Assembly: GCA_007570785.1 (NCBI GenBank)
Contig: ML664175.1
Location: forward strand, 8,093,081 to 8,157,080
Source: Antilocapra americana
Lineage: Eukaryota > Chordata > Mammalia > Artiodactyla > Antilocapridae
Length of the DNA stretch: 64,000 bases
Reading direction: 5' to 3'
The position numbers and the translations under genes were made by a program. The notes under the pieces are model-generated. The model was not told the DNA's origin and searched no databases. It saw nothing but the letters and a program-made list of their open reading frames with translations. Of this stretch, positions 34,691-47,296 are shown piece after piece (the first letter of the stretch is position 1; every line of letters begins with the position of its first letter).

Positions 34691-36464
34691 TATATTTTGC
34701 TCATTATTGCATTGCTATGCTGTTCTTTTAAAAAGGGAGTCTTAATATAGGTGTATATGTGGAAAGAGACAGATTAAATAGCTATAATAAACAAATGAAT
34801 ATATAATATCCTAAAATAGTAATAAGTGATATAATCATGGGTTACATTTTCCTTATTTTACTGTTCTGTGTTTCCTATTTCATACAATTAGCATTAATTA
34901 CAATTTTTATATTTTTTTTAATTAAATAAGCTTAATGCACAAATTTGGAAAAGTTTCAAAATGCAGTAAATATTTCAAATTCCAAGAAACATGACCCAAA
35001 GTTATCTGTTTGAGAAAATATTTCCTTTGCATTAAAATATACACATACACATATTTGCATAGGTCTATTTCATTAAATTGGCTGTTTCAGGAAGAACAGG
35101 AAAGGAAGCAACTGGAAGAAATGAACAGGTTAAAGTTGAATAAGAGCAAAGATTTAATGGAGCAGTGTATCATGATCCTAGGAACATGACCCTAATTCAA
35201 TCTCTATAGCATTAATGATAATTTTCAATATACTTTTTAAATCTTGAAAACCAGACAACTGAATTCTGTCAGGTAGGTAAGAGGTTTTAATAGAACCAAT
35301 AACACTATCTCTTATTTCTTGATAGTAGTAACCTTCACAAAGGCTAAAGCATTTATAGAAAAATTGAATGCCCAGAAAAGTCCACAAAAACTTAAATTTC
35401 CTGAGAAAATAAACATTTGCTAGCCTAGTCTTGAACTGGAAATAGAGAACTCAGGTATTCTCAAGCAAAACCTCCAGTATTCGTACATGTTCCACAAATC
35501 CATCTTTATCCAACATGATCATAAAAATTAAAAAACAAAGGGAGCCCTAGAATAAAAGAACCATATAAAGCTTCAGAAAGTGCTTAGTGCAACTGAGATC
35601 CTGTCTGAATACACACAGTTTACAATACCCCTTTAATTAATCCTTCCCCAGGGAATTTGCTTGTTTTACATTTTCCTTTGCATTTAATGTCAAATATTAT
35701 AGCTTGTACTTTTTTATATATATATGGGGCTTTGTGCTAAGACTTTGTTGCTGATTTTGACCCTTGCTTTTCTCTTCTGATCCTTTTCCCTCTTACTAAG
35801 TGTAGTGTGTTCTTCACATAAAAACATCTAACTCAGATACTCAGTAAGAACTTTTTGCATTTTCATTATCACAATATTTAACTATCATCCACTCAAGAAA
35901 AAAAAAAATCCAATAAGAGCCCTTACTGTTCTTATGTGCCCACAGTTACTTCAAGGATTTTCAGCAGGTATGATTGTCATTATTAAACAGGATATAAGTT
36001 ACTGAAAATGTTATCAAAAGGCTATATAATTTCAGAATCCTTGTAGAGAAAACTAAATGATTCAAATCTCTTTCTTTGGGTATTGTTATGAGATTGAATA
36101 TTATTTGTTTTAACAATTTTATATATTTTTTTCTTGAATTTAGATGGTTATCTCACTTCTTGTTGGTGTTTTCAAACTGAACAAAACATCTCGACTCTCT
36201 GACAGAAGATACAGAAGATACTTTGTATCTCTCTTTGACAGAAGATACTTTGGCAGAAGATACAAAGATTTATCTTAAACTGAAGTTGGTGGTGGTGTTT
36301 CTTTTGTTTTTTTGCTAGATTTCAGTGGTTTTGAAATGCTAGATGCTAAGTTGTTTCCTGAAACATAAGTATATGTTAACACTTCTCTTTGCAGTTCCAG
36401 AGTCCATGGCACCCTAAATTTGAGGATTCCCTCTGACAGAGTGTTTAAGAGAAGGAGGAAGAAG
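34691..36464. other. AT-rich unique stretch
   Basis: About 1.8 kb without a recognisable gene or young repeat. Contains a local cluster of CAGAAGATAC units (36203-36263). Confidence 0.5.
36203..36263 (+). repeat. Four-copy CAGAAGATAC cluster
   Basis: Copies at 36203-36212, 36212-36221, 36239-36248 and 36254-36263, two of them followed by TTTG. Looks like slippage or short local duplication. Confidence 0.85.
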
Positions 36465-36655
36465 TTTGATGTTATGCAAACTCAAGTTCAAATCCTTACT
36501 TAGCATTAACTATGTGACCTTGAACAATCATTTTTACCATTGACTTTCAATTTCCTCCTTTGTAAACAGAGTCTACTACCCACCTCCTGAGCTTGTTTTG
36601 AGGATCAGAAAAAAACACATCATACGCTAGGTACAATCTAGGCACTCAAATATTA
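36465..36655 (+). repeat. MIR SINE fossil
   Basis: CAAGTTCAAATCCTTACTTAG, AACTATGTGACCTTGAACAA, TTCCTCCTTTGTAAACAGAG and TCTAGGCACTCAAATATTAG follow the MIR consensus order. Confidence 0.8.
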
Positions 36656-36994
36656 GTTCCCTTCCCCCTTTTCCAGGAAACTACATTATATTCTGAATAG
36701 CATTTAAATTAAAAATTTGATGAGATTTTTAAATAGAGATGCAAATAAGTCTGTCTTTTGTTTTATGAAAAAATGTTTGAGTCAAACTCTAACGAGAGAT
36801 GGCAAGATAGAAATTTTTGGCACATTGTTTAAAGAACATTCTTTAATTTTAATTTTGTCTCCCATTTGAGATCTGTCTCAAATAACATAAGAAGCTTGAG
36901 GCAGAGGGTGTGTGACGAAGTGTGACAACTCCTAAAGAACAGAGCATGGCGCTTGCTAAAGGTCATCTTGGAGAAAAATATCATCCAGCATTTT

Positions 36995-37050
36995 TTTAAA
37001 ATTTTTTTATTGTTTTTGCCATACATTGTCATGATATCACCATGGGTTTA
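36995..37050 (-). mobile_element. 56-bp L1 3'-tip insertion
   Basis: Reverse of an L1 3' end: T-rich tail, then GCCATACATTGTCATGATAT and CACCATGGGTTTA. Flanked by the 13-bp duplication CATCCAGCATTTT at 36982-36994 and 37051-37063. Sequence matches the 3' tip of the copy at 26305-26663. Confidence 0.92.
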
Positions 37051-37063
37051 CATCCAGCATTTT

Positions 37064-39598
37064 GAGGCTAGCTTTTCATTTACGTCACTCAGATAGTTGG
37101 AGTTTTACTGCATCTTTACTGCCGAAGAATCATGGACAAACAGGATGAATAAACGTTTAACGAAACTTTTAACAGCTAATTAAATTACTCATTGAACAAA
37201 TACAAACATGCCTATTTCCTCATCCTATAAGTATTAAGTCTTGTTTTTGATTTTTTAATAGCTCCTAGTACATTCAGTCATTGCACGGCTCTGATGAACC
37301 TTTCATACATATTTATAACTTACAGAAGAGGTTGTGCTGAAATCTGCCACCATGAAAGGGAGAGAATTTGAGGTCTGGAAATGGATGTCTTTTTTTTTTT
37401 TAACACATATTTTTCTGGACACTATGGTTGTTGTTCAGTGAACACAGAATTTTGAACATAAAACTGCATGTATTTCCCTACCCACATTCTCAAGCCTCCT
37501 TGCTGGATGAGGAATCCCGCACATCCTTATCATATTAACTGTCTCCTTTGAAACAGATAAAATCAGTCTTAAAAAGAAATCTACTGAAGGCACTCTTTAA
37601 GCCCCTACATTCCTCCTTCAAGAAAGCCTTCGATCATTATTAATAAGCTCATCCACTCTTCAGATTCACAAATTCTTTCAGTTTCCTAAGACCTGTCACA
37701 CAAAGTGTTTCAAGGAGTTCTCCTTCAGACTTTCTGCCATGCTCAGCCTCTACACAAAGCACAGCTCACTTATTTTTGAATGAGGGAAAAAGAAAGCTTT
37801 CAGAGAATAAATGTCTTTCAAATGAACTCATGAAATCGTAAACATCTTCTCAAACTGATTAAACAAAATGTCCGAGTAGGAGCTGACTTCAAGCTCTGTC
37901 CTCAGTCTAGAATGCCCTTGTCCTCATCCTTTCTCATCTAGTTAGCTTCCAGCAGCCTGCCTTTAACTCAGGTCCATATTTTTGTAAGAAACTTCAGTAT
38001 CCTCCCCAACACAAACACACCTAGATGGCCCTTTCCTATCCTATGCCGTGTTTACTTATTTATTTCCATTATTAAACCTTGACTTCTGTATTCTTAGGGT
38101 TTGGAAGCTCAAAGTTTCTTGAATGTATGAGCAAATACATATCAAATGAAGAAGTCAGAAGCTCCCCTTAGATGCAGCAGCACAGAGGACAGGGCTGAAA
38201 GAGTCCCAGAGACCCCCACTTTCCCATATCTAAGTACAGTATCCAAAGATGACCTGACATATGTCCTCTGAGAGATCTCCTAAGACTCACTATTTGGCAG
38301 CAGGGGCTATAAATCTCTGATATGAGTTGTAAGTTTTCAGAGTTTCATCTCTTTATTATTTCCATGGTTCTCTGGACAAGTCTAGCTCATTCAAATTCCC
38401 AGCTGCCGATGTAGTAACATTTTGATTCCAAGTGTGTGACCTATAGCCCTTCAGGATGACTCTCTCACCAGGAAGAGAAGCCTGAGACTTTAGGAAGCCT
38501 CTCACATCTGAAGTTCAGCTGGGGTGAAGGAGTGAGTTGGAAGAGAAAGGAAAACTTGTCTGCCTCCCTTTCTTTTTTCAAAGTTCCAGGCTGTCCAGTC
38601 TGTTCTACATTAGGCATAGTAGTACATCCTCCATGGACCAGCTACTTCTCTAGTAACAGCTTATTTATCAAATTAATTTTTAATCTCCAAATCACAATAA
38701 TAACTATCTTATTGATGGGCAAATTTGCTCCCATGAGTATAATGAGGTGCATGGTAAATACTAATTTTCAGTTTGGTGTTATATGAACTACTAATTCTTG
38801 TTATTTGTGTTAATAATGGCTTTGATACTTGCTTTTTCTTCTGAAGTCTCATTCTCTGCTCCTAGCCTAAAATATAACAAGAGTACTATATTTTTCTCCA
38901 TTTATTCTGTGTTATTTTGAATCCATCCTGAGGGACTACCTAAAATCCTTGTCTAGAATTCAATGCAGGAAGAAATTTGGCACCACACTGGGCATAAGTC
39001 CACTTTCCGTACATTTATTGTTTGCTTTAACCAGCCTGATCTCCTCCTTGTACTCCTCACTCATTTCCCACCACTCATATGACACTTAGTCCCACCTCTG
39101 AGTCTTTGTTCAAAGTGTCCTATCAGCTGGTTACACCAAACACCAGCTAATCCTGTCAGATGATCCATTTATCTGGATCAAGTTTCCACCCACTCGGCTC
39201 AATTTGCTCCAACCACTTTAAAACTGAGCAGACAGATACCACAGCAGTGGTAACCAGAAGTAAGAACATTCTAAGAAACTGCAAAACGACCCAGAGGACA
39301 TTCTGTCAGCACAAAGAAAACTGCTAGGCTTGCCTATCATGGGTTTGGGAATTCTTCTCAGCATCCAAATCAAGAAGTCAAATTTTCTCACATTGGTGAA
39401 ACTATAATACAGAGTTGGAAATTGCTAACATTCACAATTCCAGCCAAAGAGCAAAATTCTCAATGTCTGAAACAAATATAAATCTAGAAACTTAGCCTGA
39501 TAAATTGTCAGGTTTCAGAAGAGGCAGTGTGGGTCTGGCATTTGGGTACCACAAATATATAAGGCAGCCCTGTGTGTGTGAACTGGCCGTCACATCTA
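37064..39598. other. Unique stretch, possible L2 remnants
   Basis: No gene recognised over 2.5 kb. 37880-38060 (TCTAGAATGCCCTTGTCCTC, CTAGTTAGCTTCCAGCAG) and perhaps 37560-37720 have the texture of L2, at low confidence. Short open frames here lack known motifs. Confidence 0.45.
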
Positions 39599-39823
39599 TG
39601 GGGTTGCTTCACAGGTGGCTCAGTGGTAGGAATCCACCTGCCAGTGTGAAAGCCAGAGGAGACACAGGTTCGGTCCCCGGGTCAGGAAGATCCCCTGGAG
39701 AAGGAAATGGCAACCCATTCCCATATTATTGCCAGGATAATCCCACAGACAGAGGAGCCTGGAGGGCTACAGATCATGGAGTTGCAAAGAGTGGACATGA
39801 CTGAGTGACTACACATGAACACA
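39599..39823 (+). mobile_element. Bov-tA SINE
   Basis: tRNA-like head (AGGTGGCTCAGTGGTAGGAA, GGTTCGGTCCCCGGGTCAGG), BovA part (AGATCCCCTGGAGAAGGAAA, GTTGCAAAGAGTGGACATGA). Flanked by CACATCTA at 39591-39598 and 39824-39831. Confidence 0.88.
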
Positions 39824-39831
39824 CACATCTA

Positions 39832-40566
39832 AGGCGTCAGATAGAGTCCAGATGTGCTCATCTTCCTCATGGAAAGGTGTATAGGAAGCAACATGTAGCT
39901 GACTAATTTTATTCACCAAAGAAATAATAGAAGATTACTTGACAACTACTTTAATTTTTAAATGTAATAGGAGTCAGAAATTTCAAGGATTTTAGTTCTT
40001 TATTGTATCAATGGCACACTTTGTTCTGATTCAGCTTCTAGGTGGCTATATACCTTGAGCAACTTAATAACCTTCTCTCTGCATCAGTTTTACTTTCAAC
40101 TCTGAGATTAAACATGTGGTAATGGGGTACATTCCTCTTAGGGACAAAATGCTATTCGTTTTTTTCTTAGATTGTTATATTAACCCACACCAGTTCCATG
40201 AAATCACATCCAATCATAAGTCATGATGGAATCTACCTATATTTAACTTCCCAAAGATTCTCGCAATTACTCAGAATGATGAGAAAATAAAAATTGCCTA
40301 ATCAAGATATTCCATAATATTCTACTTTGACTCAATGTAAAGACATAACTTCAACATGTTTATGTGAAAAAAAAGTCTTGTCTAATTTTTTATTAGAAGG
40401 AGCTAATATTTTGAAAGTGCTATCTTTCTTTTTTTATGGTAAAGTATACTTATTAACTTGACCTCCCCACAATAAAAGAGAAATGCCTTAGTTTATTTTA
40501 CTCTTTCAGTACAATACTACCTATTTGGTGCATTGAAATTCTATGTTTAGTTTGTCTCTAAAGCCC
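39832..40566. other. AT-rich unique stretch
   Basis: No gene or repeat recognised. Confidence 0.45.
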
Positions 40567-41060
40567 TTAAAGCAGAGACATTCCTTTGCCAACAAAGGTC
40601 TGTCTAGTTAAAGCTGTGGTTTTTTCAGTAGTCATGTATGGATGTGAGAGTTGGACTATAAAGAAAGTTGAGTGCTGAAGAATTGATGCTTTGGAACTGT
40701 GGTGTTGGAGAAGACTCTTGAGAGTCCCTTGGACTGCAAGGATATCCAATCAGTTCATCCTAAAGGAGATCAGTCCTGAATATTCATTGGAAGGACTGAT
40801 GCTGAAGCTGAAACTCCAATACTTTGGCCACCTGATGTGAAGAATCAACTCCTTGGAAAAGACCCTGATGCTGCAAAAGATTGAAAGCAGAAAGGGAAAG
40901 GGACAACAGAGGATGAGATGGTTGGATGGCATCACCAACTCAATGGACATGAGTTTGAGCAAGCTCCAAGAGTTGGTGATGGACAGGGAGGCCTGGCGTG
41001 CTGCAGTCCATGGAGTCACAAAGAGTCATACATGACTGAGAAACTGAACTGAACTGAAAA
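40567..41060 (+). mobile_element. BovB 3' end fragment
   Basis: Starts in the post-RT part (AAGCAGAGACATTCCTTTGC), passes the CESW-type block (GATGTGAGAGTTGGACTATA) and ends in GAACTGAACTGAA. 5'-truncated. Confidence 0.9.
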
Positions 41061-41489
41061 CTCTTAAGGCTGAATTTTAACTTCCTATTTGGGGAACTCA
41101 TCATCCCAGTAATTTTCCAGCAATGCAATTTTATTCAGTTTCATGAATGACTATACAGAGTACCATTTCACAAGGAAGCTCCTGGAGTGTAGCGTTAAAT
41201 GCCCAATTAAACAGTAAGTTAATATGGACACGAAGATGAAGTTCTCCATCATAACTTAGTAAACCTAAAACTTTGGAAACCTTTGTGTACTTCTTGGACC
41301 AATGCATTTCCTTTGTTAACAATGGTAGGGGAAGTCTTAACAGCCCAGACAAAAATAATATCAATCTTTACCTTGAGCAAACATGACTTCCAAATATATC
41401 AAAAATGTAAAAGTTAAAGCTAAACAACTTATCAAAGAAAGTAGGATAAAAAGGATAAAATCTTATTGACTTTAGTAGAGCATATCTGC
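41061..41489. other. Unique stretch
   Basis: No gene or repeat recognised. Confidence 0.45.
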
Positions 41490-41747
41490 AGAAGAGGCAA
41501 TGGCAACCCACTCCAGTACTCTTGCCTGGAAAATCCCATGGACGGAGGAGCCTGGTAGGCTGCAGTCCATGGGGTTGCTAAGAGTCGGACATGACTGAGC
41601 GACTTCACTTTCACTTTTCACTTTCATGCATTGGAAAAGGCAATGGCAACCCACTCTAGTGCTCTTGCCTGGAGAATCCCAGGGATGGGGGAGCCTGTTG
41701 GGCTGCAGTCTATGGGGTCACACAAAGTCAGACACGACTGAAACATG
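41490..41747 (+). mobile_element. Bov-A2 SINE (two-unit)
   Basis: Same two-unit layout as the copy at 5300: GGCAATGGCAACCCACTCCA twice (about 41498 and 41640), joined by the CACTTTCACTTTTCACTTTC linker. Better preserved than the intronic copy. Confidence 0.88.
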
Positions 41748-41769
41748 ATTCACACACACACAAAAAAAA

Positions 41770-41955
41770 ATGTTGATAATTGGACTTAATTAAAATTTAA
41801 AATTTCTGCTCACCAAAAACTACCCTTGAGAAAATGAATAGGCAAGAAGCAGAAGACGAAGATGAAATTGTATGCATGTGTATATGTATCTGTGTATATA
41901 TTCAGCCTATTGATAAGACAAACTAATTTAAAATGAGTCAAAGTTCAATGACACA
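41770..41955 (+). repeat. Old L1 fragment, left arm of inverted repeat
   Basis: TTTCTGCTCACCAAAAACTAC and AGAAAATGAATAGGCAAGAA follow an L1 ORF2 segment. From about 41782 it is the reverse complement of 42428-42608, with 22 bp perfect between 41833-41854 and 42539-42560. Confidence 0.7.
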
Positions 41956-42254
41956 AACATGATACACTGAATTTTTTAATGGAAGGTTTATATAGACATT
42001 CTACCCTTTCTTTACCAAAGAATCCATCATTAACTCATCTCAGTAGCTTTGTAGAATGTAAAAAATGTCTCATAGAGCACTACACAAAAGTTGTTTGCTC
42101 TTATAAATCAAATTCTGAGTGTGTTTGTAGAAGCTGAGGGATATTTTTGAGGATAATGGGAATCTCTGTAGTTTTTAGAATTGTCTTAGTCAAATTTTAA
42201 GAAGAAATTCTTTTGTAGCAAATTGGTATCATAACATAAATCATAAAACTACAT

Positions 42255-43160
42255 GATATATGAAGTTCTGATTGCTCTGTATCCTTGCCAACACATTATT
42301 ATCAGCATCTTAAATTTCAGTCATTCCATTGGATGGGTAATCTTCACATCTTACTGAAAATTTACTTTGTGGTTCCTTAATGGTAAGTGATAAAAAAAAA
42401 AAGCATATTTGTATACTCCTATAAATGCAACACGAGCTCAAATCTTTTGCTCATTTTTCATTATTTTGTCTTATAAATAGGTTGAATACACACACATATA
42501 CAGATCCATACACACATACATTCAATTTCATCTTCGTGTTCTGCTTCTTGCCTATTCATTTCAAGGGTATTTTTTGGTAAGCAGAAGTTTTAAATTTTAG
42601 TTTAGTTCATTTATCAACTTTTTTCATTTGTGAAGCATATTTTCTGTGTTCTAACAGATCTTCTGTACCAAGGGCAAGAATATTTTATCCTTTTATTCTA
42701 CCCTTTCTTTGACAAGTTGTTTTAGTTTTAACTTTTGAACACATTTTGAAGTCAGGTTTGCTTATAGCATAAAGATTGCAATACTTTTAAAAATATATAA
42801 TAAAATAAAAATAAAATATATACATTCTCAACTTATGCACAAATACATACACAATATGTGTGTCTATTTCTGGACTTTCTGTTTCTGTTGTGTTCCCTTG
42901 ATCTATATTTTGTCTTATACTAATACCACACTATCTTGATTGTTATAACTATGGAAATCCTTTAAATCAGTATGTCATCGTACTCTTTCTTTTTAGAAAT
43001 TATTTAGGATATTCTAATTCCCTTGTATCTTCTCTCTTTTCTTACATATTTATGTAAATTTTAGAAGCAGCTCAATTTCTACAAAAAAAAAAAAGAAGAC
43101 TGCAATTATTCCAACTGGCACTGTGGTGAATCTGCCAAGCATTTTGAGGGAACTGACATC
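42255..43160 (-). repeat. Old L1 fragment, antisense
   Basis: CTGTATCCTTGCCAACACAT, CTCAAATCTTTTGCTCATTT and TACCAAGGGCAAGAATATTT-type segments fit an antisense L1. 42428-42608 forms the right arm of the inverted repeat. The right part (after about 42750) is AT-rich and less certain. Confidence 0.6.
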
Positions 43161-43842
43161 TGGATGGTACTGAATCTTCCAATCCATGAACATTTATGTT
43201 CATTTCTTTCAGAAATATTTTGTAGTTTTTCAGGATATAGGTCAAGCACATATTTTGTTAAATGTATCCTGTCACCTACAAATTGGCACTTGCCATCTAT
43301 GTCTACGAGGATTAAGTTATGAGCTGCTGCAGCTGCTGATCTGTAATTCCCCCTGAAAGGAGTTCTGAGGATGAAGAGCACAGATGAAGCACTCTGTGCT
43401 CTGGAAAAAACTGGAAGAACAGGTCTTCAGGTAATTAAATATTTTCAGGAGACAATTTTATGAGCCCAATTTTTGTATCGCCTCATACATAGAAAGGTAC
43501 TAAAATCCTTCATGGTGATGTCTGCTCCAGAAACCTTCTGCCAAAAATATATGCTTAATTGCATGCACTCCCCCTTTACCAAAATCACATATATACTGAC
43601 CATCCCCCTACCTCTTTGGAGCAGTTTCTCAGAGCTATCTGAAATGCTGTCTCCTGGGCTTCATTCTGCCCCAACTTAAACTTAACTCACAACTCTCAGG
43701 CTGTGCATATTTTTTCAACTAACAATCCCTGATGATTTCCTGTTCTCTGATGCCACTTTAAATGGTCATTTTTTAAATTTTATTTTCCAATTATTCTTTG
43801 CTAGACTATAGAAGTATATTAATAATTGTTTTTATATGTTAG
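43161..43842. other. Unique stretch, possibly the end of the old L1
   Basis: No gene recognised. Has an 8-fold GCTGCAG-like patch at 43323-43337 on the reverse strand without a coding context. Confidence 0.4.
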
Positions 43843-44025
43843 AGGCTTCCCAGATGCCTCAGTGGTAAAAGAATCCACGTACAGATGAAGGAGACATGGG
43901 TTCATTCCCTGGTCAGAAAGATCCCCTGGAAGAGGAAATGGCAAACCACTCCAATATTCGGGCCAGGATAATCCCATGGACAGAGGAGCTAGAATCCATG
44001 GGGTCTCAGAGTTGGACACAACTAA
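43843..44025 (+). mobile_element. Bov-tA SINE
   Basis: GCTTCCCAGATGCCTCAGTG, GGGTTCATTCCCTGGTCAG, AGATCCCCTGGAAGAGGAAA, GGATAATCCCATGGACAGAG. Slightly decayed. Confidence 0.85.
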
Positions 44026-44089
44026 GCATGCTAATGCACAAGTTAGACATGCATCCTGAAAAAAGGTTCACATCATACATTTTATGTTT

Positions 44090-44210
44090 TGTTTTCATTT
44101 TTATTAAGTTCAAAATATTTTCAATTTCCCTCATGGAATCTTTATTGCCCCATGGGTTATTTAAAAATATCAATTTCCACGTAAGTCTTATTTTTCTCAA
44201 ATCTGCATTG
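44090..44210 (-). repeat. Old L1 fragment, antisense
   Basis: TTTTTATTAAGTTCAAAATAT and GCCCCATGGGTTATTTAAAA match antisense L1 ORF2. Confidence 0.6.
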
Positions 44211-46077
44211 TGTTCACTTCACCACAGTGCCAAGTATTCAACTCTCCTCAAACTGTGAGCCAACAGTCAGGAACTTAGAGAACCAGAGGTTACTAAACTT
44301 TCTAATTCCCAACAGGCATGTAGCAAAAACCAGTAGAAATCTATGAGGACACTGAGCCATCCTTTTCCCTTTAGGCTCATTTGGAAACAGTGTCACATCA
44401 GGAAATAACCTATTCAGTGGGGATGATAGCACAGTCAATAAGAGAAAGATTCACAAGAGACAGAACTGAGAGAAAACACAAAGGATGCTGAGGCTTCCTG
44501 GGACAACAACAGGCAGCAAGTATTGGGATGGTCACTGGATGTTACTCAGAGTTCCCAGCAGGGCCATCCAACAGGAGCTGTGGCCTCAAGCAGAGAGACA
44601 AAGATAGTGGACTAAAGAAATGAACACTCCAGCCTCTCTTTCTTCCCATGCACCAAACTCCTTTTGGTTCCTCTATTTCAACCAATAGCTGAAAGGCAAG
44701 AGAGCCTGGTTTACACAATCCATGGAGGTCAGCCACCTGAACACAGGAATAAGGTCAAGCTGAGAGTGCAGACTGAGAGGCAGATTCAGGATAATCAGCA
44801 AGTACAGCAGGCTATGAATGGCTATGCACCAAGTTTCAACCTTTATTACTGAAATCGCCAGCCCTGAAAGAACAGATGTGGTTATGAGATGGCTTCCGCA
44901 GATGAAACATACAAACAAAAGATACTGTGTCTCCCCTAGCACTGATGATATCTATTTTTTCCTGCCTGCTCTCAGGGTCCTGTTTAGTCCAGCTGATTGA
45001 CACAAGGACTGGAAATGTACTCCTAAGTGACAGTTGCTCTTCCTTTAAAAGCTGCTTAGCACCAGTCTGCAGGGCTATTAGTTCATCCTGCATTTACCAC
45101 AGGGGGAAAAAAAAGGCCAGCCAATGATGGCTGAACTCCTAGAAACAGTTGAATAACTAATATCCGTGTGTTTTTCAGGACATGGAGAAACCTTGACTGA
45201 ATGTGTCAGTGGGCATTTGGCCTTTATTATAGCTTTTTAAATCCCTCAAATGGATTAGAATTATCAGGCAGATGCCAGTGCACACACCCAGCACAAATGT
45301 GCTCGAGGTCTGGCCTGGTACTTCCTTTAGGATCAAATCTTCTGAGCAGTGATTGGTCTAGTATTAGGTCTAATCCAGTCCAGCTACTGACAAGTAGGAT
45401 CCTTTCTGGGAGCACTGAGTAATTGTGCAATTAGAAGGGGTCTATTTGTAACTTCTATAAGTCAAGTTTTTCCAGTAATGGGTGTTGCTCAACTCTGACT
45501 TTTAAGATGGATAGGTAATAATTGAACTCTGAAATTACCCATCTCTATCTTTGAGGTCGTCCCTTTTCCAAGAGTTAGTTATTCCCATTGGCCTTAGCAA
45601 TTCCTACATATATATACATATATATTTGGAATTAAAAAAATATTTTCTTTGTAGCCATAAGCATCATTTGCTGGGGTGGATGATAGTGTGTGATTCATCT
45701 GCAGGTTACTATAAATACAGAAACTGGGAAATCTTTTAGACAACTGAGCTATTTTCTTTTCTTTATAATAATTCCTCTTGTTTAAAAAGCACATACTATA
45801 TTCCAGAAACTGTGCTAAGTACTTAAGTATTTTGTATTTTTAATTCTCATAGTGGATGCATGAAATAAATAGCATTATTGAGGTAGGAGATTTACAGGCC
45901 CTTGGACTGGATGCTTGGTGTCTGTTGAGTAAAATTGAAGCTTTGTTCTCACAGACACTCCAAGGACAAAGCTAATGAAGGAAGCTGAGCTCTGCTGAAG
46001 TTAAGAGATAAGAAATATGATGACCACTCCTAAGGTCATGGAAATCGTCCCTGTCTGCACACGTCCATGAAGGCTCC
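44211..46077. other. Unique stretch, no gene seen
   Basis: About 1.9 kb of moderately GC-richer intergenic DNA. Overlapping short open frames on both strands at 44540-45130 and 45200-45430 show no domain or splice context I trust. A MIR-like fossil lies at 45780-45895. Confidence 0.45.
45780..45895 (-). repeat. MIR-like fossil
   Basis: ACTATATTCCAGAAACTGTG, CTAAGTACTTAAG and ATTGAGGTAGGAGATTTAC fit reverse MIR. Confidence 0.5.
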
Positions 46078-46215
46078 TCAGTTCAGTTACTCAGTCAGGT
46101 CCAACTCTTTGTGACCCCGTGAACTGCAGCACACCAGGCTTCCCTGTCCATCACCAAACCCCGGAGTTTACTCAAACTCATGTCTATTGAGTCAGTGATG
46201 TCATCTAACCATCCT
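46078..46215 (-). mobile_element. BovB 3' end, antisense
   Basis: TCAGTTCAGTTACTCAGTCAG, CCAGGCTTCCCTGTCCATCA, AGTCAGTGATGTCATCTAAC. About 138 bp. Confidence 0.85.
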
Positions 46216-46659
46216 AGGAGGTAAAAAAAGGAGGGAGTGACACCATATAATAAGCATGGATATGCACCCACAGGCCTCTCCAGTGGGATCCGTCTTAGCA
46301 AAAAGCTGCTCATGGGGCACATTGGGGAGGGTCCTAGGACCAGTCAGGTGTGAGGCAAAAAGCACAAAACACCAAGATACTGGCCAAATATAAACAGAGA
46401 CCTGGAAGGACAGTCCTACGTAAGTGACTTAAATCACCTCTTTATTGCTCTCTTCACTAGAGATGATGCCCATATGCTTTCTCCCATATGCTTGGGTGTG
46501 TATTTCTACCTAGCTTCTGACTTGAATAAATAAACTGTTTCCCTGTGTGCTGTCTCGTTCATTGTGCTGTGTATCTCCAAATAAAATTTGTACCCATTTT
46601 TATAGTTTCTGCCTCTTTGAAACATTCTTTGCTTTCAAGTGGGGGAAAGTGCTTTGCTG
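46216..46659. other. Unique stretch
   Basis: No gene recognised. Confidence 0.45.
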
Positions 46660-46775
46660 CTAAGGCTTAGTGCCTGGTGGACTAGCAACTAGGATTCCTG
46701 GTTTTCATCCAGGTTACAAGGTTTGATTCCTGAGCAGGGGGCTAAGATCTCACATCAGGACCACTCACTGCTGTC
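46660..46775 (+). repeat. CHR-type tRNA-derived SINE (decayed)
   Basis: TAGTGCCTGGTGGACTAGCA, TTTGATTCCTGAGCAGGGGG and CTAAGATCTCACATCAGG resemble the cetartiodactyl CHR SINE, older than Bov-tA. Confidence 0.55.
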
Positions 46776-46799
46776 TCTCGGAGATCATTAGTATCCTTC

Positions 46800-46925
46800 A
46801 TCAGGTGAGGCTCTGAGATCTAGCAAAATTGTGTAAAGTCACACACTCAGTAAATGGAAGAGGCCTACGAACACAATTAGTCTGATTCTAACACCCATAT
46901 TCCTACCTGCTGTGTTTATTTGTCC
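46800..46925 (-). repeat. MIR-like fossil
   Basis: GTAAAGTCACACACTCAGTA and TTAGTCTGATTCTAACACCC fit reverse MIR. Confidence 0.5.
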
Positions 46926-47296
46926 ACCTAACAAAACATCTAGCAGAGCACCAATTTATTAGTCTCTTGGGACTGGATTTGTTGCAGAGTGGAAGCCAAC
47001 TCTGGCTCCATGTTGGAACTGTTTCTTTGACTTGCTCTTCATTGCTTTTGTTATTATAATCATAAAGAATAGTTTGCCTCAAAGAATCCTGTCCCTCTGC
47101 CTGACTGTTAAACTAAAGTGCCTTGTTCAGAACCCTGTCCACCTGTGGATGGCAGGAAGGAAGAAATGAACACATCCCCTGCCTGAGGCTTCCCATTCTA
47201 GGAGATGTTTGCAAGATTAGTGGCCTTTTTACTTTGCTTCCTCAAGCCTCCCTCATCTCTAATCTATAAAAGAAGCTGGCATCCAGACCCCAAAAA

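Noticed and set aside
40567..40620. Target duplication for the BovB at 40567
   Set aside because: CCCTTAAAG at the left and CTCTTAAGG after the right end are similar but not identical and too simple to call.
44542..45127. Overlapping frames on both strands as exons
   Set aside because: No consistent splice sites, no homologous protein pattern recognised.
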